A stretch of DNA of 14,804 nucleotides, from the NCBI GenBank assembly GCA_946885765.1, contig CAMPHD010000040.1, positions 1 through 14,804 of the forward strand, read 5' to 3'. Source of the stretch: an uncultured Thalassospira sp. (lineage in GTDB: Bacteria; Pseudomonadota; Alphaproteobacteria; Rhodospirillales_A; Thalassospiraceae). The notes under the pieces are model-generated. The model searched no databases. It was not told where the DNA came from and worked only from the letters and a program-made list of their open reading frames with translations. This document shows, in pieces, positions 5,506 through 12,078 of this stretch. The position numbers were made by a program, and so were the translations under genes. Within the stretch, counting starts at the first letter, position 1. Each line of letters opens with the position of its first letter.

Positions 5506-7452
5506 CTAGACTGCAAAGCAGGAGCAACCCAGCGCCCCCCAGAACGATTTCGCATCCGCAACCGGCACAGGGTTATTCCAGGCAATCCCGTGATCATGTC
5601 CGTGGACACCGCACCCATGATTACAAGCGTCATGGCATGCGCGCTCCGCGTGATGAGCGTGGGATTCTGGTCTCTGTCCGGGGCTTTCGTGATGCAAAGC
5701 CGGGCTCCAGGAAGGAGATGCCGGCGGGATTTCCGGCGACAGGGACTGATACCCTCCTTCGCCATAAACAACGTCACCACCCACCATGGTCAGGACCGAA
5801 TTGATCCGGCGAATTTCTTCGGGCGGGACGCTTAGATAGTCAGCGGAAAGGATGGCCAGATCGGCATATTGTCCGGGTGCCAGCGTGCCTTTGACATCCG
5901 CCTCGCCCGAAAACCATGCCGACCCTTTGGTCCACAGCATCAGTGCGGTTTCACGATCAAGGACATTGTCATTGTCGTAAAGCGACATGCCGCCAACCGT
6001 CTTGCCGGTAGTAAGCCAGTAAAGACCGACCCACGGGTCATAGGATGCAACACGGGTCGCATCCGTTCCCGCCCCGACCGGAAGACCATATTCCAGCATT
6101 TTGGAGACGGGCGGGGTCGCCATGGCGGCATCCTTGCCGTAACGGTCGACAAAATATTCGCCCTGGAATGCCATGCGATGCTGGATCGCGATCCCGCCGC
6201 CCAGTGCCTTGATCCGTTCGATATTGCGTTCGGAAACGGTTTCGGCATGATCAATGATGAACCGCGTCTTGAATGGCTGTTTGCCATTCACCCGTTCGAA
6301 CACACCAAGGAAACGGTCGATGGTTTCGTCATAAGTTGCATGAATGCGGAATGGCCATTCCCGTTCGGCCAGCAACTCAACGATGGGTTCCAGTTCGCTT
6401 TCCATGACTGGCGCCAGATCGGGGCGCGGTTCAAGGAAGTTTTCAAAATCTGCTGCCGACCAGGCAAGGTTTTCACCGGCCCCGTTCATCCGCAGCATAT
6501 CATCGCCAGCACCCGGCTCTGTCATTCCGACCCAGCGTTCATAATCGCCAAGCTCGTTCCCGGCGTTTTGCGCAAACAGGTTATAGGCGATGCGCACAGT
6601 CATTTGCCCGTCATCATGCAAACGCTGAATGACATCGTAATCTTCGGGATAATTCTGCCCGCCACCGCCCGCATCAATGACGCTGGTGATGCCAAGACGG
6701 TTCATTTCGCGCATATAGTGACGGGTGGAATTGATCTGATCCTCAATCGGGAGCTTGGGGCCCTTGGCCAGCGTCGAATACAGGATCAAGGCAGACGGTT
6801 TCGCCAGCAACAAACCGGTCGGGTTGCCCTTGGCATCCTTTTCAATGACACCGCCCGGCGGGTTTGGGGTGTTTTTATCAAAACCAAGAACCTTGATCGC
6901 GGCCTGGTTCAAAAGAGCGCGTCCATAAAGGTGCAGAATGAAAACCGGTGTATCAGGTGCGGCGGTATTGATTTCATCAAGGGTTGGCATCCGGCGTTCG
7001 GCAAACTGAAATTCCGACCAGCCTCCGACAACGCGCACCCATTGCGGGGCCGGTGTAACAGCAGCTTGCGTTTTAAGCATGCGTAGCGCGTCGGCAACCG
7101 ACGGCACATTTTCCCAGCGCAGTTCCATATTGAAATTAAGACCGCCACGAATAAGGTGAGTGTGGCTGTCATTCAGCCCCGGAATGACCCGGCGTCCGGC
7201 ACCATTAATCATACGGGTTTTGCGGTCTGCCAGTTTGCGTATCCCGGCCTCGTCACCGACCGCAAGAACCTTGCCATCGGCAATCGCGATGGCTTCCGCT
7301 TCCGGGGTCTTTGGGTCGAGTGTCGTAATCTTCGCATTGTAAATGATGATGTCCGCGGTCTGTTTCATTTGCTGGCTCCTGATCCCTGTAATCGGCAATG
7401 TCGACAAGGCGGCCGTGGCGGCGACACCCTTTACGAAAGTCCGGCGTTTCAT
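5506..7452 (-). CDS. YtcJ-type amidohydrolase (amidohydrolase family 3) with His/Cys-rich C-terminal tail
   Basis: A 648-residue metal-dependent hydrolase of the Amidohydrolase_3/YtcJ group, which includes N-substituted formamide deformylase. Visible metal-site elements are the HTH pair in PGLNDSHTHLIRGG (His97, His99), His371 in FRIHATYDETIDR, His402 in IIDHAETVSERN and Asp464 in VGAGTDATR. The N-terminus begins MKRRTFVKG followed by a hydrophobic stretch, a plausible Tat signal, so export to the periplasm is likely if this start is used. A second start, ATG 7368 (residue 29), has a better ribosome site and would give a cytoplasmic enzyme. From about residue 570 the protein extends past the catalytic domain into a His/Cys-rich tail (three Cys spaced every four residues at 606, 610 and 614, about eight nearby His, and a final GCSCFAV), possibly metal-binding. 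The substrate is unknown. It lies downstream of a terminator and upstream of two XapX genes and an exporter. Confidence 0.87.
   Translation of the reverse strand: MKRRTFVKGVAATAALSTLPITGIRSQQMKQTADIIIYNAKITTLDPKTPEAEAIAIADGKVLAVGDEAGIRKLADRKTRMINGAGRRVIPGLNDSHTHLIRGGLNFNMELRWENVPSVADALRMLKTQAAVTPAPQWVRVVGGWSEFQFAERRMPTLDEINTAAPDTPVFILHLYGRALLNQAAIKVLGFDKNTPNPPGGVIEKDAKGNPTGLLLAKPSALILYSTLAKGPKLPIEDQINSTRHYMREMNRLGITSVIDAGGGGQNYPEDYDVIQRLHDDGQMTVRIAYNLFAQNAGNELGDYERWVGMTEPGAGDDMLRMNGAGENLAWSAADFENFLEPRPDLAPVMESELEPIVELLAEREWPFRIHATYDETIDRFLGVFERVNGKQPFKTRFIIDHAETVSERNIERIKALGGGIAIQHRMAFQGEYFVDRYGKDAAMATPPVSKMLEYGLPVGAGTDATRVASYDPWVGLYWLTTGKTVGGMSLYDNDNVLDRETALMLWTKGSAWFSGEADVKGTLAPGQYADLAILSADYLSVPPEEIRRINSVLTMVGGDVVYGEGGYQSLSPEIPPASPSWSPALHHESPGQRPESHAHHAERACHDACNHGCGVHGHDHGIAWNNPVPVADAKSFWGALGCSCFAV
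7376..7380 (-). promoter_or_regulatory. Shine-Dalgarno site for an alternative, leaderless-protein start of the amidohydrolase
   Basis: AGGAG on the - strand lies 7 nt before the ATG at 7368, which is in frame with the amidohydrolase and removes the Tat-like N-terminus. The upstream start at 7452 also has an AGGGATC about 9 nt before it. Both sites look usable, so the gene may make an exported and a cytoplasmic form. Confidence 0.45.
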
Positions 7453-7507
7453 TGATTTGATCCCTGCAAAAGGCAGTCTGCCCCTAGCGATTGACTGGGC
7501 TACTGCC

Positions 7508-7547
7508 AAAAAGAAAAGGCACGACGGAGATCCCCTTCCGTCGTGCC
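7508..7547 (-). terminator. Rho-independent terminator after the YcaC-like hydrolase gene
   Basis: A perfect 11-bp stem, GGCACGACGGA (7518-7528) and TCCGTCGTGCC (7537-7547), with an eight-base loop. On the - strand it is followed at once by TTTTCTTTTT (complement of 7508-7517). It starts 6 bp past the stop codon of the hydrolase gene and ends about 55 bp before the amidohydrolase start. This is the clearest intrinsic terminator in the window. It implies that the amidohydrolase-XapX-exporter genes depend on read-through or on another promoter in the short gap. Confidence 0.9.
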
Positions 7548-7553
7548 ATCACA

Positions 7554-8231
7554 TCAGGAAGCGGCCTGCGGAGCGAGGCGCGGACCATGTTCGACACGTT
7601 CTGGTGCCTTATGAACCATGGTGTAGGCGTAATCGACGCCCATGCCATATGCACCGGAATGTTCTTTCACCAACGCCATTACATCGTTGTAGGTCTCGCG
7701 GTGTGCCCAGTCGCGCTGCCATTCCAACAGAACCTGCTGCCAGGTAACCGGTACGACACCGGCCTGGACCATGCGATCCATGGCGTATTTGTGGGCATCG
7801 ACCGACGTACCGCCCGATGCATCGGCAACCATGTAGATTTCGTAACCACCTTCAAGCATCGCCGAGAAAGCGAACGAGTTGTTACAGACTTCGGTCCACA
7901 AACCGGAAACGATCACTTTCTTGCGGCCATTGGCCGCCAGCGCATCGCGTACTTTCTGATCATCCCAGGAATTCATCGAGGTACGTTCAAGAAGCGGGTT
8001 TTCCGGGAAGACCGCCAGAAGTTCCGGATAGGTATGGCCAGAGAAGCTTTCGGTTTCGACAGTCGTGATCGTGGTCGGGATGTTGAAAATCTTGGCAGCC
8101 TTTGCAAGGCCAACGGTGTTGTTTTTCAGAACCTGACGGTCAATCGACTGAACGCCGAATGCCATTTGCGGCTGGTGATCAATGAAGATGATCTGCGAAT
8201 TTTTCGGGGTAAGAAGTTCGAGCTGTGACAT
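7554..8231 (-). CDS. YcaC-like cysteine hydrolase of the isochorismatase superfamily
   Basis: A 225-residue protein close in pattern and length to E. coli YcaC. Asp18 lies in IIFIDHQPQM, the nucleophilic Cys116 in SGLWTEVCNNSFAFSA, and a basic residue, Arg83 (LLERTSMNSWDD), falls near where the family's third catalytic residue sits. Other shared stretches are VADASGGTSVDAHKYAMDRM and QVLLEWQRDWA. Members form oligomers in the cytoplasm and hydrolyse amide-type bonds; YcaC's own substrate is not settled, so none is given here. The start is ATG 8231 with AGGAG 8 nt upstream; the frame is open to 8318, but the extension covers the likely promoter. The gene is first in the cluster, divergent from a LysR regulator, and ends in a strong terminator. 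The C-terminus (about residues 205-225) is polar and longer than in YcaC. Confidence 0.88.
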   Translation of the reverse strand: MSQLELLTPKNSQIIFIDHQPQMAFGVQSIDRQVLKNNTVGLAKAAKIFNIPTTITTVETESFSGHTYPELLAVFPENPLLERTSMNSWDDQKVRDALAANGRKKVIVSGLWTEVCNNSFAFSAMLEGGYEIYMVADASGGTSVDAHKYAMDRMVQAGVVPVTWQQVLLEWQRDWAHRETYNDVMALVKEHSGAYGMGVDYAYTMVHKAPERVEHGPRLAPQAAS

Positions 8232-8383
8232 GATAGTTCTCCTGTGAATGACGTAAGTCTTGTCTGTTGATCCCCACCCGTTTTCATCTGTGCTCGGGTG
8301 ATGAGGAGATAATGACACCTTTCAAAAATGGAACAATTATGCTATTTTGAGACAAATTATCCCAAATTTGAGACAAATTGATT
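8232..8383. promoter_or_regulatory. Divergent control region between the YcaC-like gene and the LysR gene
   Basis: This is the only space for promoters of both genes. On the - strand a tentative pair is TTGGGA (8360-8365) and CATAAT (8336-8341) with 18-bp spacing. On the + strand a tentative pair is ATGACA (8312-8317) and AATTAT (8335-8340) with 17-bp spacing. Both are weak guesses. An inverted repeat, CACCCG (8275-8280) and CGGGTG (8295-8300), lies in the probable leader of the YcaC-like gene. The LysR-proximal end carries two direct repeats, listed separately. Confidence 0.5.
8346..8379. repeat. Pair of 13-bp direct repeats spaced 21 bp: probable LysR operator
   Basis: TTTGAGACAAATT occurs exactly at 8346-8358 and at 8367-8379, 21 bp apart, which is two helical turns and places both on the same face of the DNA. 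The second copy sits in a perfect palindrome, AATTTG-AGA-CAAATT (8365-8379), and the first differs by one base in one arm. A degenerate relative (TGGAACAATT, 8329-8338) lies one further step upstream. LysR-type regulators commonly bind interrupted dyads between their own gene and a divergent target. The second repeat ends only 4 bp before the LysR ATG, so bound protein should hinder transcription of its own gene. Confidence 0.75.
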
Positions 8384-9280
8384 ATGGACCGTTTCGCTGA
8401 ACTTCGCGCATTTGTCGCAGTGGTTGAGAATTCCGGCTTTACCGCTGCGGCGCGGGCTACACGCCTGCCCCGGTCTACGGTAAGCCGATTGGTCATGGGG
8501 CTTGAAGAAAGGCTGAATACGCAACTTCTTCAACGATCAACACGAAGTGTCGCAACCACCAGCACGGGACAGGTTTATTACGAACGCGCCCGTCAGGTGC
8601 TTGATGATCTTGATGAGATTGACCTTGCTGTTACGACAACGTCTTCGACACCTTCAGGACATTTGCGCATCAATGCACCCCTGCCTTTTCAGGGCATCAA
8701 TTTTGCTCAAACCGTGGCAAATTTTGTAAAAAAATACCCGGATATGACGGTTTCAATGGATCTGGAAACCCGATTGGTCGACCCGGTGTCGGAAGGTTAT
8801 GACCTGATTGTACGAATCGCCCGACCGGATGAAGAAACCAACCTTGTTGATCACCGCATTGCGACGCTGAAATACGTTACCTGTGCGGCGCCAATGTATG
8901 TTCGGAAATACGGAATGCCGCAAACCCCGACCGATCTGCGCAATCACAATCTGATTGTCTACGCAAACCGCAATCGTGCGCAGAACTGGGTCTATCAAAC
9001 AGCCAATGGCCGGGTTGAAATCAAAGCGGATTCTGCAATGAAGACCAATAATATGGAAGCATTGATGGTGTGGGTAGAAAATGGCCTGGGCATATCCGTG
9101 CTTCCGGAATATGCCCTTCGCGATGCTTTCAAATACAAAAGACTGATAAAGCTGCTTGAGGATTACGAACTGCCGGAGCTTTGCCTGCAGGTCATCTATC
9201 CGCCGACCCGGCACCTGTCGTCAAAAGTACGCCTGTTCACCGATATGGTCGCCGAGGAATACTCAGCCGTTCACTTCTGA
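8384..9280 (+). CDS. LysR-type transcriptional regulator
   Basis: A 298-residue regulator of the usual LysR length. Residues 1-60 form the winged helix-turn-helix, with the typical run FAELRAFVAVVENSGFTAAA, RLPRSTVSRLVMGLEERLNT and LLQRSTRSVATTSTG. Residues 90-295 form the effector-binding domain, starting GHLRINAPLPF and ending near RLFTDMVAEEYSAV. This resembles the CrgA/DmlR-like branch that ends in VRLFTDWV-type sequence. It most likely controls the divergent YcaC-like gene, and perhaps the rest of the cluster, in response to a small molecule. The start is ATG 8384; a TTG at 8378 is also in frame, but it lies within the operator repeat. No clear ribosome site is visible, only GAGA at 8370-8373. 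It is convergent with cckA, the two genes ending 38 bp apart with no obvious terminator between them. Confidence 0.92.
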   Translation: MDRFAELRAFVAVVENSGFTAAARATRLPRSTVSRLVMGLEERLNTQLLQRSTRSVATTSTGQVYYERARQVLDDLDEIDLAVTTTSSTPSGHLRINAPLPFQGINFAQTVANFVKKYPDMTVSMDLETRLVDPVSEGYDLIVRIARPDEETNLVDHRIATLKYVTCAAPMYVRKYGMPQTPTDLRNHNLIVYANRNRAQNWVYQTANGRVEIKADSAMKTNNMEALMVWVENGLGISVLPEYALRDAFKYKRLIKLLEDYELPELCLQVIYPPTRHLSSKVRLFTDMVAEEYSAVHF

Positions 9281-9318
9281 AACCGAAAAGCTGGGAAAGC
9301 AAGCCAACGGAATATCGA

Positions 9319-11952
9319 TTACAAGACTTCCTTGACCTTGGTCGCAAGTTCCTTGAGCGAGAAGGGTTTGGGCAGGAAATGCACGCCGTTTTCTTCGTCA
9401 AGTTCGTCACGATAGGTATCTTCGGCATAGCCCGAGATAAAGATCACCCGTAAATCCGGGCGTTTTTCGCGTAGCATGCGGATCAATGTCGGGCCATCAA
9501 TCCCCGGCATCACCACATCGGATATGACCAGATCAATGGTCTTGTCGGTTTTGGCCAAGACCTCAAGCGCGTTATCGCCGTTATTGGCTTCAAGCACGTC
9601 ATAACCCTTGCCGCGCAGCGCACGGGCACCGAATGTCCGCACCGCATCCTCATCCTCGACCAAAAGGATCGCGCCGGTACCGGTCAGATCGCGTGACGGG
9701 GCTTCTTCGGCCACCGCACGGGTTTCGGCCAGTTCTTCCTCGGTCGCTTCGTAATGTGGAAGATAAATCGTAAAGGTCGTGCCGACACCGGGCTCGGATT
9801 GAACGGCAACAAACCCGCCGGTCTGTTTGACGATCCCGTAAACGGTCGACAGGCCAAGGCCTGTACCCTCTCCACGCTGCTTGGTCGAGAAGAAGGGTTC
9901 GAAAATACGCGTCAGATTATCCTTGGGAATGCCGATACCGGTATCGGAAACCTCGATCCGGATATAATCCCCCGGCGGGATCAGTTCAGTGCCGGTATTG
10001 CGTGCTTCGTCAACAATCTCGGTGCCGGTCTGGACCGTCAGTGTCCCGCCATTGGCCGCCATGGCATCGCGCGCATTAACGACCAGATTGATAATCACCT
10101 GATCAAGCTGCCCCGGATCGACCTTTACCAGACCGATATCGCGCCCATGACTGACCTTCAGATCGATCTTTTCACCAATCAGGCGGCGTAGCAGATTTGA
10201 CATTTCCGCCAGCGCATCGGTGATATTGATGATTTTGGGCTGCAGTGTCTGACGGCGTGAAAACGCCAGAAGCTGCCGGACAAGATTGGCTGCACGATTG
10301 GCATTCTGTTTGATCTGCATGATGTCGGCAAAGCTGGGGTCACCCGGCCCATGACGTGACAACAGCAGATCGCAGAAACCGATCATCGCGGTCAACAGGT
10401 TATTGAAATCATGCGCAACCCCACCCGCAAGCTGCCCGACGGCCTGCATTTTCTGCGACTGGGCAAATTGTTCCTCAAGGTTCTTTTGTTCGGTTGTATC
10501 AAGGAAGTTGAGCAAAAGCGCACCGGCTTCACCCGACCGTCCGGCAACACGTTGCAGGTAAATCTGCGCGGCGACGCCACGTGAACCTTGCAGACGGGCT
10601 TCGATCTGACCGCCCTTGCCCATACCCATGACAGCCTTGGACAGATAGCGCGCAACTTCGTCCCGATCTTCGGGCAGGATCAGTTCAAGAATGGAGCGGC
10701 CGATCACCCGTTCATGACGCTGCCCCGCCGTTTCAATAAAGGCACGGTTGGCGTCGGTGACTGTGCCGGACATATCGGCAAGAACAATCGACAACGGACT
10801 GTCATCAAAGAACCAGCGCACCCGGCGTTCGGTTTCCGCAAGTGCGTGTTCCCATTCATGGGCAGGCATCGGATCGGGGAAGACCACCGCCTGGCTTCGG
10901 ATCGGGCCGGTTCCCGGCGCATTGATCGAATGGGTGACAAAGCATTTGATCGGCTCGCCGCCCTTGACCTTGAGCTTTACCTCGCCATTCATGCCATCGC
11001 CGACAATAAGATCAGCCAGTTCCAGCGTGCCACTTGCAAAATCTTCGGGTTCACCGCCCAACCAGCTTGCCAGACGCCGGTTCAGGTAAAGAATACGGCC
11101 TTCCTCATCCAGACCGCAAACACCGACAGGCAGCCGTTCGATCATCTGATCGGCCTGCTCGCTTCCCGCACCGTCCGCCATCCGCGAAGCCACACCACCG
11201 ACGGACATTTCATCATCGGAACCGATAACCAGTGAGCCAAAAGCGGCTGATTGCTCCGCAATAACAAGCGAACGCCCCGGTTCGGGCATGGCAGACGGAT
11301 CAATCCCGTCAACCGTCCAAAGCATCTGTCCGGCGCGCGCATTTGCTGCGGTCACCGAAATCCGAAGGCAGGCTGCTCCGGCTTCGAAGGCTTCTTCGGC
11401 AATGTCTTCTGACGGTGCTTCGTCATTACCGACATCATCGTTCCCGATTGTATCACTGTCCGCAGGCTCGGCAGGAGCCGCAAGGGCCAGTTGCCCAGGC
11501 TTTTTGGCCTGCGAAAAATCGACATAAATCTCGCCGGCTTCGCCGCGCATTGCACGGGTGCGCAAATCAGCCAGTTCGGAACTGCCGACATCAAGATAGC
11601 TTAGGCGTGCTTCAAGTGCGGCAAGCATGTCTTCACCCGGTTCGATACCGAGTTTGCGCGGAAAGGCGGGATTGGCATAAAGCGTACGGCCATAGGCGTC
11701 GATCAGTGCGACACCAATATCGGAATGCGACAGGCCACTTAACAGCGGCGCAAGATCACGATCACCGGCAGATCGCCAACGCGCGGACAGCGCCAAGGCG
11801 GCCACCGCGACGATCGCCACCCCCGTTACCATGGATCCGATGATCCACATGACACGCACATCAAGGCCAGCCTTTGCCATGACCTGTAACAGGGCATAGA
11901 CAAAAGCGACAAATGCGACACTTACAGCAAGGATAATTCCCCGAAACAGCAC
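9319..11952 (-). CDS. cckA: CckA hybrid histidine kinase (cell-cycle phosphorelay)
   Basis: An 877-residue hybrid kinase. Two membrane helices lie at about 5-27 and 35-57. PAS-like domains lie at about 70-205, 270-355 and 378-490. The dimerisation/phosphoacceptor domain has His514 in LAGGVAHDFNNLL, the form typical of CckA. The ATP-binding domain has the N-box near 615-634, VSDTGIGIP (669-676) and GEGTGLGLSTVYG (694-706). The C-terminal receiver has acceptor Asp812 in DLVISDVVMPGIDG. In alphaproteobacteria CckA passes phosphate through ChpT to CtrA and CpdR, controlling cell cycle or motility; here it lies downstream of flagellar export genes, as in related genomes. The start is GTG 11952 with AGGCGG about 6 nt upstream. 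A 30-residue acidic run (162-191) interrupts the first PAS-like domain, which is unusual. It is convergent with the LysR gene. Confidence 0.95.
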   Translation of the reverse strand: MLFRGIILAVSVAFVAFVYALLQVMAKAGLDVRVMWIIGSMVTGVAIVAVAALALSARWRSAGDRDLAPLLSGLSHSDIGVALIDAYGRTLYANPAFPRKLGIEPGEDMLAALEARLSYLDVGSSELADLRTRAMRGEAGEIYVDFSQAKKPGQLALAAPAEPADSDTIGNDDVGNDEAPSEDIAEEAFEAGAACLRISVTAANARAGQMLWTVDGIDPSAMPEPGRSLVIAEQSAAFGSLVIGSDDEMSVGGVASRMADGAGSEQADQMIERLPVGVCGLDEEGRILYLNRRLASWLGGEPEDFASGTLELADLIVGDGMNGEVKLKVKGGEPIKCFVTHSINAPGTGPIRSQAVVFPDPMPAHEWEHALAETERRVRWFFDDSPLSIVLADMSGTVTDANRAFIETAGQRHERVIGRSILELILPEDRDEVARYLSKAVMGMGKGGQIEARLQGSRGVAAQIYLQRVAGRSGEAGALLLNFLDTTEQKNLEEQFAQSQKMQAVGQLAGGVAHDFNNLLTAMIGFCDLLLSRHGPGDPSFADIMQIKQNANRAANLVRQLLAFSRRQTLQPKIINITDALAEMSNLLRRLIGEKIDLKVSHGRDIGLVKVDPGQLDQVIINLVVNARDAMAANGGTLTVQTGTEIVDEARNTGTELIPPGDYIRIEVSDTGIGIPKDNLTRIFEPFFSTKQRGEGTGLGLSTVYGIVKQTGGFVAVQSEPGVGTTFTIYLPHYEATEEELAETRAVAEEAPSRDLTGTGAILLVEDEDAVRTFGARALRGKGYDVLEANNGDNALEVLAKTDKTIDLVISDVVMPGIDGPTLIRMLREKRPDLRVIFISGYAEDTYRDELDEENGVHFLPKPFSLKELATKVKEVL

Positions 11953-12078
11953 GCGACCGCCTTTAACGCCAATAACTTACAATATTGCCCCATACTTTTA
12001 ACTGCTATTGGGCTGACTGGCTACCGGCAAGTTTTACATTAGCCGGAAGACATAATGTACTCTGCCCGCGGCCGAGAC
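11953..12078. promoter_or_regulatory. Intergenic region before cckA with a 25-bp dyad
   Basis: These 126 bases separate the beta-lactamase stop from the cckA start and should contain the cckA promoter. A perfect inverted repeat, TACATTA (12035-12041) and TAATGTA (12053-12059), has an 11-base centre, a length suited to a dimeric DNA-binding protein. No T-run follows on the - strand, so it is not a terminator for the beta-lactamase gene. Isolated TTAA words occur, but no TTAA-N7-TTAA CtrA box is present. Confidence 0.45.

Noticed and set aside
5869..7086. A 405-codon open frame on the + strand
   Set aside because: It lies wholly antisense to the amidohydrolase, whose catalytic motifs are intact; the antisense protein shows no recognisable fold and no ribosome site.
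7491..8228. A 245-codon open frame on the + strand
   Set aside because: It is antisense to the YcaC-like hydrolase and crosses that gene's terminator; it has no family features.
11953..12010. CtrA binding box upstream of cckA
   Set aside because: TTAA half-sites occur, but no TTAA-N7-TTAA arrangement is present.
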